DNA from: an uncultured Campylobacterales bacterium
GTDB lineage: Bacteria; Campylobacterota; Campylobacteria; Campylobacterales; Arcobacteraceae
Direction of reading: 5' to 3'
Length of the DNA stretch: 40,768 nucleotides
NCBI GenBank assembly: GCA_938084175.1
Contig: CALKDR010000002.1
Location: 1 to 40,768 of the forward strand
Shown here: positions 1 to 7,945 of the stretch, piece by piece
How the letters are laid out: each line of letters starts with the position of its first letter
Position numbering within the stretch: position 1 is the first letter of the stretch
Notes under the pieces: model-generated
Databases searched by the model: none
Told to the model about the DNA's origin: nothing
Seen by the model: the letters and a program-made list of their open reading frames with translations, nothing else
Translations under genes and position numbers: made by a program

Positions 1-80
1 TTGATAGAAATGGTTACCTTTATCATGGTGTTGTTGCAGCATTTGCTGACGCACTAAGAGATAACGGTATCAAATTATAA
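1..80 (+). CDS. rplR: 50S ribosomal protein L18, C-terminal end (partial)
   Basis: The first 80 bases hold the last 25 codons of a gene that begins upstream of the window. The frame reads [19 protein letters not shown] and ends DNGIKL then stop. This is the typical C-terminus of ribosomal protein L18, which binds 5S rRNA in the large subunit. It lies directly upstream of rpsE, which is the usual spc operon order (rplR-rpsE). The gap to rpsE is under 10 bases, so the genes are co-transcribed. Confidence 0.9.
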   Translation, partial: DRNGYLYHGVVAAFADALRDNGIKL

Positions 81-89
81 GGGTTAATG

Positions 90-530
90 ATGGCAGTTAA
101 TAGAGAAGACTTTGAAGAAGCAATCGTTAAAATTGGTAGAGTTACAAAAGTAGTTAAAGGTGGTAGAAGATTTAGATTTACTGCTTTAGTTGTTGTTGGT
201 GACAAAAAAGGTACTATTGGTTTTGGAACTGGTAAAGCTAAAGAAGTTCCTGATGCTATTAAAAAAGCATTAGATGACGCATTTAAATCTTTAGTTAAAG
301 TAAATATTCATGGTACTACAATTGCTCATGATATTGAACATAAATATAACGCAAGTAAAATCTTACTTAAGCCTGCATCTGAAGGTACAGGACTGATTGC
401 TGGGGGAGCTGCTAGACCAGTTCTTGAGCTTTCAGGAGTAACTGATATTATTGCGAAATCATTAGGTTCAAATAATCCAAATAACTTAGTACAAGCTACT
501 GTTGAAGCTTTAGCTAGAATTAAAGGATAG
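90..530 (+). CDS. rpsE: 30S ribosomal protein S5
   Basis: S5 of the small ribosomal subunit, important for decoding accuracy and translocation. The protein has the N-terminal double-stranded-RNA-binding fold ([21 protein letters not shown], about residues 18-38) and the C-terminal S5 domain with [15 protein letters not shown] and [10 protein letters not shown]. Two tandem ATG codons occur at 87 and 90. I chose 90 because the GGG of the short ribosome-binding site (81-83) is then 6 bases away, and the product starts [15 protein letters not shown] as expected. Length about 146 aa. It is followed after 4 bases by rplO, in the standard spc operon order. Confidence 0.96.
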   Translation: MAVNREDFEEAIVKIGRVTKVVKGGRRFRFTALVVVGDKKGTIGFGTGKAKEVPDAIKKALDDAFKSLVKVNIHGTTIAHDIEHKYNASKILLKPASEGTGLIAGGAARPVLELSGVTDIIAKSLGSNNPNNLVQATVEALARIKG

Positions 531-534
531 ATTT

Positions 535-933
535 ATGGCATTAAATAATTTACAACCAGCACCAGGTAGTACTAAAAATACTAAAAGAGTTGGTAGAGGT
601 CAAGGTTCAGGAATGGGTAAGACTTCTACTAGAGGTCAAAAAGGTCAAAAATCTAGATCTGGATATAAAATTAAGAGACACTTTGAGGGTGGGCAAATGC
701 CAATCCAAAAAAGAATGCCAAAAGTTGGTTTCTTTTCTAGAGTTGCAAAACCTTATTCTATCAATGTTGATAAAATGAAACAAATTGCATCATTAGAAGA
801 AATTACACTTGAGACAATCAAGTCTGTATATAAATTATCTAAATCAGTTGTGAAAGTTAAATTAGTGGGATCAACTGCTAAAGACTTAGCTTCTAAGATT
901 AAAGACGAAAACGTTACAACTACTGGTAACTAA
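535..933 (+). CDS. rplO: 50S ribosomal protein L15
   Basis: L15 binds 23S rRNA and acts late in large-subunit assembly. The N-terminus shows the hallmark basic, glycine-rich stretch ([20 protein letters not shown], then [21 protein letters not shown]), and the C-terminal globular part follows. The 132 aa length is normal for Campylobacterota. It sits between rpsE and secY with only 4 and 2 base gaps, so it is part of the same transcript. Confidence 0.96.
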   Translation: MALNNLQPAPGSTKNTKRVGRGQGSGMGKTSTRGQKGQKSRSGYKIKRHFEGGQMPIQKRMPKVGFFSRVAKPYSINVDKMKQIASLEEITLETIKSVYKLSKSVVKVKLVGSTAKDLASKIKDENVTTTGN

Positions 934-935
934 TC

Positions 936-2198
936 ATGAGTAAAGATCTGATAAATAAGATTCTTATTACATTAGGTTTTATATTTCTTTACAGGTTACT
1001 GGCATACGTGCCAGTACCTGGGGTTAATATAGACGTAGTAAAAGAATTTTTCGATTCAAATTCTAACAATGCATTAGGTCTTGTTAATATGTTCAGTGGT
1101 AATGCAGTTGAAAGACTGTCTATCATATCACTTGGAATCATGCCTTACATTACAGCTTCAATTATTATGGAATTACTTGCAGCTACTTTCCCCGCACTTG
1201 GTAAAATGAAAAAAGAACGAGATGGTATGCAAAAATATATGCAAATCATTAGATACGCAACTATTGTTATTACTTTAATTCAATCTGTTGGTGTTTCAAT
1301 GGGTCTTAACTCTTTAACCGGTCAAAGTGGACAAGGTGCAATTTCTATTGATATGGATACATTTGTAGCTGTTTCATCAATTTCTATGTTAACTGGTACA
1401 ATGCTTCTTATGTGGATTGGTGAACAAATCACACAAAAAGGTATTGGTAATGGTATTTCATTAATTATTTTCGCTGGTATTGTATCTGCAATTCCTAGTG
1501 CAATTGGTGGAACTATTGACTTAGTTAATAATGGACAAATGAATTTCTTAACAGTTATTGCAATTATTGTAATAATAATGGCTACTGTTGGAGCTATTAT
1601 TTATGTTGAGTTAGGTGAAAGAAGGGTTCCTGTTTCATATTCAAGAAAAGTTATGATGCAAAACCAAAAGAAAAGAGTTATGAATTACATTCCTATCAAG
1701 GTTAACCTTGCAGGTGTTATTCCAGCTATTTTCGCAAGTGCGATTTTAATGTTCCCAGCTACTATTTTACAAGGTTCTCAAAATGAGTATCTTCTAATTG
1801 TTGCTGATTACTTAAGTCCTGCTTCATATACATTTAACTTATTTATGTTTTTATTCGTTGTTTTCTTTGCATTCTTTTATGCATCGATTACCTTTAATGC
1901 TAAAGACATTGCAGACAATTTAAAAAAGCAAGGTGGATTTATTCCTGGAGTTCGTCCAGGGGGAAGTACAGCTGAATTCTTAAATGAAACTGCAAGTAGA
2001 TTAACATTTTGGGGTGCGATTTACTTAGGATTAATCTCAACTGCTCCATGGCTTGTTGTTAAAGCAATGGGAGTGCCTTTCTATTTTGGAGGGGTTGCTG
2101 TACTAATTGTTGTACAAGTTGCTATTGATACTATGAGAAAAATCGAAGCACAACAGTATTCTAATAAATATGAAACGCTTAGTGCGGTTGGTTTATAA
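936..2198 (+). CDS. secY: Protein translocase channel subunit SecY
   Basis: SecY is the pore of the SecYEG inner-membrane translocon for export and membrane insertion of proteins. The 420 aa product contains about ten hydrophobic segments. It has the SecY signatures PGVNIDVVKEFF near the first periplasmic loop, GIMPYITASIIMELL (TM2, about residues 67-81), TQKGIGNGISLIIFAG (about 166-181), and the cytoplasmic loop GERRVPVSYSRK (about 228-239). The start lies 2 bases after rplO, so translation is probably coupled to the ribosomal genes. Nothing unusual is seen. Confidence 0.97.
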   Translation: MSKDLINKILITLGFIFLYRLLAYVPVPGVNIDVVKEFFDSNSNNALGLVNMFSGNAVERLSIISLGIMPYITASIIMELLAATFPALGKMKKERDGMQKYMQIIRYATIVITLIQSVGVSMGLNSLTGQSGQGAISIDMDTFVAVSSISMLTGTMLLMWIGEQITQKGIGNGISLIIFAGIVSAIPSAIGGTIDLVNNGQMNFLTVIAIIVIIMATVGAIIYVELGERRVPVSYSRKVMMQNQKKRVMNYIPIKVNLAGVIPAIFASAILMFPATILQGSQNEYLLIVADYLSPASYTFNLFMFLFVVFFAFFYASITFNAKDIADNLKKQGGFIPGVRPGGSTAEFLNETASRLTFWGAIYLGLISTAPWLVVKAMGVPFYFGGVAVLIVVQVAIDTMRKIEAQQYSNKYETLSAVGL

Positions 2199-2203
2199 AA
2201 ATT

Positions 2204-2965
2204 ATGGCTATCCCATTAAGAAAAACAAATGAAATTGAAAAACTTCGCACTGCAAATATTGCAGTTGCGAAGACTTTAAACCATTTAGCAAAAAACGTAA
2301 AAGCTGGTATGACTTTAAAAGAAGTTGATGCCATGGGTGAAGCATTTTTAGATAATTTAAATGCTAGACCATCTTTCAAAGGCTTATACGGTTTTCCTAA
2401 TGCTATTTGTACTTCATTAAATGAAGTTATCATTCATGGTATTCCATCAGACATAGTTTTAAAAGAAGGCGATATCTTAGGTATCGACATTGGAACTGAA
2501 ATTGATGGTTGGTATGGTGATGCTGCAATTACAATGCCTATTGGAAAGATATCAAAAGAAGATGAAGATTTAATTGCTTGTGCAAAAGATTCTTTATATC
2601 ATGCTATTGATTCTATTCATGAAGGTATGAGATTCAAAGAACTTTCAAAATTAATTGAAGATTTTATTGTTAGCAGAGGTTATCAACCACTTGTTAGATT
2701 CTGTGGACACGGAATTGGAAAAAAACCTCATGATGAACCTGAAATTCCTAATTACGCAGGGAATGGAAGTACTAAATCTGGTCCAAAAATAAAAAACGGA
2801 ATGGTTTTTTGTTTAGAACCAATGATTTGTCAAAAGTTACGAGAACCAGTTATTTTAGATAATAAATGGGATGTTGTTTCTGAAGATGGATTAAGAGGAA
2901 GTCATTATGAGCATACAGTTGCCGTTGTAAACGGAAAAGCAGTAATATTAAGTACAGTAGATTAG
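2204..2965 (+). CDS. map: Methionine aminopeptidase, type I
   Basis: Removes the initiator methionine from nascent cytosolic proteins using a dinuclear metal centre. The 253 aa sequence has the type I fold without an N-terminal extension. Visible metal-ligand blocks are the [17 protein letters not shown] segment (two Asp ligands), [15 protein letters not shown] (His ligand), FCLEPM (Glu ligand) and the late Glu in HYEHTVAV. The substrate-site histidine lies in NEVIIHGIP. It sits between secY and infA, as in many spc operons, and starts 5 bases after secY. Confidence 0.96.
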   Translation: MAIPLRKTNEIEKLRTANIAVAKTLNHLAKNVKAGMTLKEVDAMGEAFLDNLNARPSFKGLYGFPNAICTSLNEVIIHGIPSDIVLKEGDILGIDIGTEIDGWYGDAAITMPIGKISKEDEDLIACAKDSLYHAIDSIHEGMRFKELSKLIEDFIVSRGYQPLVRFCGHGIGKKPHDEPEIPNYAGNGSTKSGPKIKNGMVFCLEPMICQKLREPVILDNKWDVVSEDGLRGSHYEHTVAVVNGKAVILSTVD

Positions 2966-2975
2966 GGAGATTAAA

Positions 2976-3194
2976 TTGGCAAAAGATGATGTAATTGTAA
3001 TTGATGGTAAAGTAACAGACGCACTACCAAATGCAATGTTTAAAGTAGAATTAGATAACGGTCATATGGTTTTATGTCATATCTCAGGAAAAATGAGAAT
3101 GCATTATATTAAAATTTTACCTAATGATAAAGTAAAAGTAGAAATTACACCTTATTCTTTGGATAAGGGTAGAATCACTCACAGATATAAATAA
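2976..3194 (+). CDS. infA: Translation initiation factor IF-1
   Basis: IF-1 occupies the ribosomal A site during initiation and supports IF-2 and IF-3. The product is exactly 72 aa, the normal bacterial length, and has the OB-fold pattern [19 protein letters not shown] and [19 protein letters not shown]. It begins at a TTG codon, supported by an upstream GGGAG element (2965-2969) 6 bases away. It follows map by 10 bases and is the last gene of the operon in this window. A hairpin terminator follows at once, and no rpmJ or rpsM follows. Confidence 0.96.
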   Translation: MAKDDVIVIDGKVTDALPNAMFKVELDNGHMVLCHISGKMRMHYIKILPNDKVKVEITPYSLDKGRITHRYK

Positions 3195-3206
3195 TTTATA
3201 TCTTTT

Positions 3207-3231
3207 AAATAAGGAATTTTTTTCCTTATTT
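3207..3231 (+). terminator. Intrinsic terminator after infA
   Basis: Perfect 10 bp inverted repeat AAATAAGGAA / TTCCTTATTT around a T5 loop, 12 bases after the infA stop and followed by a T-rich stretch. It ends the spc-type operon. Confidence 0.7.
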
Positions 3232-3360
3232 ATTTCCTTCAAAAATAAATAATACAATCAAAAATTAAATTAATATACAAAATTATGAAGCATTAGTAAA
3301 TAATATTTCGCGCACTTTTAAAAAAGTTATATTAATACTATTGCTCCATAAGTTTATACA

Positions 3361-3573
3361 CTAAACTATTCTATTTTTTGTAATATCAATCTCTTCTTCA
3401 ATTAATTGCTTTTGTTTGATCATTGACTCTAAATGTTTTTTTAATATTTCTCTATCTTTATAAGATTCCATAATAAACTCATAAAGTTTGGGTCTATTTT
3501 TTTTCCAATTGTGCAGAGTAGTTTTATTTACATTTAAATCAACTTCTAATTTACGTAAACTAGGTGCTGTCAT
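3361..3573 (-). CDS. Small helix-turn-helix DNA-binding protein
   Basis: A 70 aa protein with an N-terminal helix-turn-helix-like pattern (LEVDLNVNKTTLHNWKK, about residues 9-25), then a charged helical tail (KKHLESMIKQKQLIEEE) that could dimerize. No other domain is seen, and I do not recognise a named family. The ATG is preceded by AGGA at a good distance. It is divergent from the uracil-DNA glycosylase gene. A candidate promoter reads on the minus strand as TTGACT, 17 bp, TACAAT, with its -10 overlapped by one of three regularly spaced TTGTACAA palindromes. Autoregulation is therefore likely, but this is inference. Confidence 0.6.
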   Translation of the reverse strand: MTAPSLRKLEVDLNVNKTTLHNWKKNRPKLYEFIMESYKDREILKKHLESMIKQKQLIEEEIDITKNRIV

Positions 3574-3598
3574 TAGTTTTCCTGATTTAATTTAAATG

Positions 3599-3627
3599 AT
3601 TGTACAAAATATTTGAACAAAAGTCAA
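3599..3627 (-). promoter_or_regulatory. Promoter of the small HTH gene
   Basis: On the minus strand, -35 TTGACT (3622-3627) and -10 TACAAT (3599-3604) are separated by exactly 17 bp, about 25 bp before the ATG at 3573. The -10 overlaps the palindrome TTGTACAA at 3600-3607. Confidence 0.5.
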
Positions 3628-3691
3628 ATATATTTATCATTTTGTACAAATAATTGGAACAAATAATCATAAAAGAAAGTTTTTTGTACAA
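3600..3691. promoter_or_regulatory. Three TTGTACAA palindromes spaced exactly 42 bp apart
   Basis: The 8 bp palindrome TTGTACAA occurs at 3600-3607, 3642-3649 and 3684-3691. The spacing is 42 bp both times, about four DNA helical turns. The first two copies are also followed in register by a matching half (ATTTGAACAAA and ATTGGAACAAA), so the array behaves like a 42 bp tandem repeat. The third copy ends 6 bases before the ATG of the glycosylase gene. This looks like a cooperative repressor binding array serving both divergent genes. Confidence 0.6.
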
Positions 3692-3697
3692 TTTACC

Positions 3698-4366
3698 ATG
3701 ACAAATTTAGCTAAACAAAAACTTTTATATAATTTACACACACTAAAATCTATGGGATATAACTATCATAAAGCTTTAGATTTAATTCCATTTGATATTA
3801 AAAATATCAAATTGCCTGATAATTTATTTGCATTAAAATCTAATGTTGAAAATTGTTATTTATGCGAACTATCTAAAACAAGAAAGAATGTTTTATTTGG
3901 AATGGGAAACCTAAAAGCTAAAGTAATGTTCATATGTGATGAGCCTTCAAATAGTGAAGATGAATTAGGGTTTTTTTATGCAGGAAAATCAGGTGAGTTA
4001 CTTTCAAATATGATTGAGAATGTACTTAAAATAAAAAAAGAAGAAGTTTATATTACATCACTAGTTAAATGTAAAAGTTCAAACTCTTTAAATAAATCTC
4101 ATGTTGAATCATGTAATGATTATTTACAAAAACAAATAGAACTTATTAAACCTAATTTAATTGTAACTTTAGGTGAAAATACTTATGCCTATTTATTTAA
4201 TGATTCAGCGAAGTTTTCTCAAAACAGAGGAAAAGAACTTTTTTTCTCTAATACAAAATTAGTACCTACTTTTTCTGCTAGTCATTTATTAAGAAACCCA
4301 TCTTCAAAAAAAGATGCTTATTACGATATGATTAGAATTAAAAATATAATGGAGCTTGAAAATTGA
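3698..4366 (+). CDS. Uracil-DNA glycosylase, family 4/5-like, with [4Fe-4S] cysteines
   Basis: Base-excision repair enzyme that removes uracil from DNA. The 222 aa protein has an N-terminal extension of about 50 residues, then the iron-sulfur cysteines C53-x2-C56 and C125-x13-C139, spaced as in family 4 enzymes. CDEPSNSEDELGFFYAGKSG (about 80-99) corresponds to the usual GEAPGxxED...PFVGxAG block, although the GEAPG part has diverged to CDEPS. VKCKSSN and the late SASHLLRNP block correspond to the NVVKCRPP and HPSxLLRxP motifs. It overlaps the following lipoprotein gene by 4 bases. The start codon lies close to a palindromic operator copy and has no strong Shine-Dalgarno. Confidence 0.85.
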   Translation: MTNLAKQKLLYNLHTLKSMGYNYHKALDLIPFDIKNIKLPDNLFALKSNVENCYLCELSKTRKNVLFGMGNLKAKVMFICDEPSNSEDELGFFYAGKSGELLSNMIENVLKIKKEEVYITSLVKCKSSNSLNKSHVESCNDYLQKQIELIKPNLIVTLGENTYAYLFNDSAKFSQNRGKELFFSNTKLVPTFSASHLLRNPSSKKDAYYDMIRIKNIMELEN

Positions 4367-5472
4367 AATATTTATTATCATTTATATTAATCACATCTTT
4401 TTTTGTTGGGTGTTCAGTAAAACAACTAGAAGTCGATCTTAAACTACCTAATAAAACTGATATTGGTACGCAGATTAAACCTGTAATTGTTTCAAAAGAT
4501 AAAGCGCTTATTGTTGATGATAGTAAAGCACTTGAAGAAATTGAAATTATTGAAAATACAATTCCTATGAAACTAGCTTTTATTTATCCTTCTAAACTTG
4601 TTTCTAAATATGCTAAATCATCTATGAATACTGTTTTAGGATATTTTGATTATAAAAAAATTAAATATGAAATCAAAGTATTTGATACTTTAAATGAAGA
4701 TGTATTTAATATAGAAAATGCTTTTTTAAGTGCCAAAGAGCAAGGGTATGAAAATATTATCGCTTTATTTACTCCAAATACAATGCAAGTTATTCATTCA
4801 ATTGATACAAGTGATTTAAGAGTATACTTGCCTCTTGCTAGCAAAAGAAATATTGAATTTATTAATGAAAACTTTATATATGGTGCCATTTCATACGAAG
4901 ATCAAATAAAGAAATTATTAGAGTATTCAAGTAGTAATAATATTATGTTTTATCAAAGTTCTTTTTTAGGTAATAAACTAAAAACTTTGTATGAAACAAT
5001 AAGTCCTGATGTTAAACTTATTAAAGAGATTAAAAAGAAAAAAAACGATTTTAAAGATATTGTAAAAGATAATAGATTAAAAAACTCTACACTTTTTTTA
5101 AATACTCCTATTGTTAAAACATCTATTTTATTATCTCAATTAAGATCTTATGATATTCAACCTAAGGTAATTCTTTCAACTCAAATAAACTATAATCCAA
5201 AAATTCTGACTTTAACACAGGTGAAAGATAGAAGTAATTTTGTTCTTGCTAATTCAATTGATAAAGTTGACGATTCGCTTAGAGATACAATTAGTACTTT
5301 TGGTGCTGATATTCAATATAATTGGGTTGATTATTCAACATTAGTTGGTATAAATTATTTATATGATGAAAATGAATCTTCATTAATTCAAACACATGTA
5401 TTAGATAATGAGGTTATTTATGAACCTAGATTATTAATAACTACGGCTTATGGCTTTTTAGAAATTAAGTAA
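4363..5472 (+). CDS. Putative lipoprotein with periplasmic-binding-protein-like fold (LpoA/LppC-like)
   Basis: A 369 aa exported lipoprotein. It starts at TTG inside the stop of the glycosylase gene, a 4-base overlap that suggests coupled translation. The N-terminus has a signal peptide with the lipobox FVGC, so Cys17 should be lipidated. The rest has alternating strands and helices typical of Leu/Ile/Val-binding-like domains (for example PMKLAFIYPSKLVSKYAKSS, ENIIALFTPNTM, NIMFYQSSFLG). This suggests the C-terminal half of LpoA/LppC, an outer-membrane activator of penicillin-binding proteins. The fold assignment is inference from pattern; ligand and partner are unknown. Confidence 0.6.
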   Translation: MKYLLSFILITSFFVGCSVKQLEVDLKLPNKTDIGTQIKPVIVSKDKALIVDDSKALEEIEIIENTIPMKLAFIYPSKLVSKYAKSSMNTVLGYFDYKKIKYEIKVFDTLNEDVFNIENAFLSAKEQGYENIIALFTPNTMQVIHSIDTSDLRVYLPLASKRNIEFINENFIYGAISYEDQIKKLLEYSSSNNIMFYQSSFLGNKLKTLYETISPDVKLIKEIKKKKNDFKDIVKDNRLKNSTLFLNTPIVKTSILLSQLRSYDIQPKVILSTQINYNPKILTLTQVKDRSNFVLANSIDKVDDSLRDTISTFGADIQYNWVDYSTLVGINYLYDENESSLIQTHVLDNEVIYEPRLLITTAYGFLEIK

Positions 5473-5515
5473 AATTTAGATAAAATCGCGGATATTTATA
5501 TTTATGGAGTTTGAA

Positions 5516-7261
5516 TTGAGAACACATTATTGTACAGAAGTAACAGAAAAAAACATTGGTGAGCAAGTTAGTGTTGCTGGTTGGGTAAACAGCAGACGTG
5601 ATCACGGTGGTATTATATTTATTGATTTAAGAGACAAAGGTGGACTAGTTCAATTAGTTGCAGATCCATCTGTTTTACCAATTTCTGAAAGTGTAAGAGA
5701 CGAGTTTGTATTAGTTGCAAAGGGAACTGTAAGAGCTAGAGGTGAGGGATTAGAAAATCCAAACTTAGTGACAGGAAAAATTGAAATCGTTTTAGAAGAG
5801 TTAACAATTGAAAATAAATCTAAGCCTATGCCTTTTGATTTAAATGATGAAAAAGTTAATGATGAAATCAAATTAAGAAATAGATTCTTAGAATTAAGAT
5901 CAAAAAAATCTTTTGAAATTTTCCAATTAAGATCTAAAGCTGCTATTCAAGTTAGAAATACTTTAGATGAATTAGGTTTCTTAGATGTTGAAACTCCAAT
6001 TTTAACAAAATCAACTCCAGAAGGTGCTAGAGATTATTTAGTACCATCAAGAGTTCACGGTGGAGAATTTTATGCACTTCCACAATCACCTCAATTATTT
6101 AAACAATTATTAATGGTATCTGGATTCGATAAATATTTTCAAATAGCTAAATGTTTTAGAGATGAAGATTTAAGAGCTGATAGACAACCAGAGTTTACTC
6201 AAATAGATGTTGAAATGTCTTTTTGTGATCAAGAAGATGTAATTAAAGTAGCTGAAAAAGTTATTACTGATGTATTTACTAAATGTGGTAAACCAGTACC
6301 TTCTACTTTCCCTAGAATGAGATATTGGGATGCAATGGAAAAATATGGTTCAGATAAACCTGATATCAGATTTGATATGCCATTAGTAGATGTTATTGAT
6401 ATTTTTGCAAACTCTACAAATGAAATCTTTGCTGATATTGCAAAAGATAAAAAGAATAATAGAATCAAAGCACTAAAATGTCCAAATGGAGATAATTTAT
6501 TCTCAAAAAGACAAATGAAAGGTTTTGAAGATTACGTTAGAAAATTTGGAGCTAAAGGTTTAGGTTACTTCCAAATGAAAGAAGATGGTCTTAAAGGTCC
6601 TCTTACTAAATTCTTCTCAGAGTCTGATTTAGAAGAAATCGTAAAGACAACTGAACTTGAAGTAGGAGACGTTGTATTCTTTGGAGCAGGTGATAAAAAG
6701 ACTGTATGGGATTATATGGGAAGATTTAGATTATTCCTAGCTGAGCAAACAAACTCAATACCTGAAGATGCTTATGAGTTCTTGTGGGTTGTTGATTTCC
6801 CAATGTTTGAAACAGAAGATGGTAAAACTAAAGCACTTCACCATCCATTTACAATGCCTAAATCATTAGAAGATACAAGTGATTTAGAAGCTATTGAATC
6901 AATTGCTTATGATATTGTTTTAAACGGTATGGAATTGGGTGGTGGAAGTATTAGAATTCATAAAGAAGATATCCAAGCTAAAGTATTTGAACTTATGGGA
7001 ATTTCAGAAGAAGAGCAAAGAGAAAAATTTGGTTTCTTACTTGACGCACTTCAATATGGAGCTCCATCTCATGGTGGTTTTGCAATGGGTCTTGATAGAC
7101 TTATTATGTTATTAGCTGGAACTGATTCAATTAGAGATGTTATAGCATTCCCTAAAACTCAAAAAGCTCAATGTTTATTAACAGGTGCTCCATCGCCAGT
7201 TGATGCAGAACAATTAAAAGATTTAAGTTTACGAATTAGAAAAACTGAACAACAATCATAA
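5516..7261 (+). CDS. aspS: Aspartyl-tRNA synthetase (AspRS or non-discriminating Asp/Asn form)
   Basis: Class II synthetase that charges tRNA-Asp. The N-terminal OB-fold anticodon-binding domain (about residues 1-105) includes [20 protein letters not shown]. The catalytic core has motif 2 [18 protein letters not shown] and motif 3 [16 protein letters not shown] bacterial GAD insertion is present between them, with total length about 582 aa. I chose TTG at 5516 rather than ATG at 5504. The GGAG at 5506-5509 is then 6 bases upstream, and the product starts RTHYCTEV after Met, matching the family N-terminus. Many Campylobacterota use one AspRS for both tRNA-Asp and tRNA-Asn; the sequence alone does not settle that here. 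Confidence 0.95.
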   Translation: MRTHYCTEVTEKNIGEQVSVAGWVNSRRDHGGIIFIDLRDKGGLVQLVADPSVLPISESVRDEFVLVAKGTVRARGEGLENPNLVTGKIEIVLEELTIENKSKPMPFDLNDEKVNDEIKLRNRFLELRSKKSFEIFQLRSKAAIQVRNTLDELGFLDVETPILTKSTPEGARDYLVPSRVHGGEFYALPQSPQLFKQLLMVSGFDKYFQIAKCFRDEDLRADRQPEFTQIDVEMSFCDQEDVIKVAEKVITDVFTKCGKPVPSTFPRMRYWDAMEKYGSDKPDIRFDMPLVDVIDIFANSTNEIFADIAKDKKNNRIKALKCPNGDNLFSKRQMKGFEDYVRKFGAKGLGYFQMKEDGLKGPLTKFFSESDLEEIVKTTELEVGDVVFFGAGDKKTVWDYMGRFRLFLAEQTNSIPEDAYEFLWVVDFPMFETEDGKTKALHHPFTMPKSLEDTSDLEAIESIAYDIVLNGMELGGGSIRIHKEDIQAKVFELMGISEEEQREKFGFLLDALQYGAPSHGGFAMGLDRLIMLLAGTDSIRDVIAFPKTQKAQCLLTGAPSPVDAEQLKDLSLRIRKTEQQS

Positions 7262-7287
7262 TAAATATATAGGAATAAGTTGTAGTA

Positions 7288-7543
7288 ATGTATAAAATTT
7301 TATTATTACTACTTCCTATGCTACTTTTTCTAAATTTCAAGTTACTACAACACTTCCTTTTGAAGCATATATTATTAAAAAATCGGTCAAAATTATATTA
7401 GAATCAAAACTATCACAAACAGTACTTTATAAAAAGCTTTTGATTTAAGTGCGAGTGAAATAGTAGATTTAACTAATACACGTGCATATTTTCATTTTTC
7501 ACTTGATTTTAAAAAAGAGTATAAAATGAACAAGTGTATATAG
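7288..7543 (+). pseudogene. Remnant of a metal (zinc-type) ABC transporter substrate-binding protein
   Basis: A start with a hydrophobic signal peptide (MYKILLLLLPMLLF) continues after a one-base shift as SKFQVTTTLPFEAYIIKK, the typical opening of ZnuA-like binding proteins. After a further break the frame reads DLSASEIVDLTNTRAYFHF and stops at 7541-7543. No intact frame exists, and most of the protein, including the metal-binding C-terminal lobe, is missing. The family call rests on these two short segments only. The gene lies just after aspS and before an IS3 fragment, in a 684 bp stretch of decayed DNA. Confidence 0.5.
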
Positions 7544-7579
7544 ATACAGTTTTATATTACGAATAGAGATATATTAAAG

Positions 7580-7771
7580 AATATTTTCAATAGGCATATT
7601 ATGTGTAAAGTATTAAAAGTTAATAGATCTTTGTATTATCATTGGATTAAAACTGGTTGTATCATTAAAAAAGTAGATAAGAAACTAAATAAACTAAAAG
7701 AAATATATGGGTTAATTATCTCAAGAAAACGTATTTCAAATATCATGAAAGACTTAAACTTAAAAGTATAG
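7580..7771 (+). pseudogene. IS3-family transposase (orfB) remnant
   Basis: From ATG 7601 a 56-codon frame reads MCKVLKVNRSLYYHWIK and later ISRKRISNIMKDLNLKV then stop. These are the N-terminal motifs of IS3-family OrfB (MCxVLxVSRSGYY and ISRKRVxRLMKxxxL). The middle has been deleted (KEIYGLI runs straight into ISRKR) and the DDE catalytic domain is absent, so the copy is dead. No terminal inverted repeats could be seen. Together with the preceding binding-protein remnant it indicates an old insertion site. Confidence 0.65.
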
Positions 7772-7856
7772 TTGATATTGATGATTATGAACAATCAAAA
7801 GTTGCAATGCTTTTAATATTCAAAAATTAGATGAAAATTTGACTAAAAAAATCTAA
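7772..7856 (+). other. Unidentified coding remnant
   Basis: After the transposase stop an open stretch reads DIDDYEQSKVAML. With a one-base shift it continues NIQKLDENLTKKI to a stop at 7854-7856. It resembles the end of a real protein, but I do not recognise the family. The remaining bases to 7945 hold only AT-rich sequence, presumably the promoter of the next gene. Confidence 0.3.
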
Positions 7857-7945
7857 TATGGCTTTTTCATAGTAGAGGTTAAAATAGATTAAGGCACAAT
7901 ACGAAAATGTATTATAGATTTTAAAACTATTAAAAAAGAAGAATT

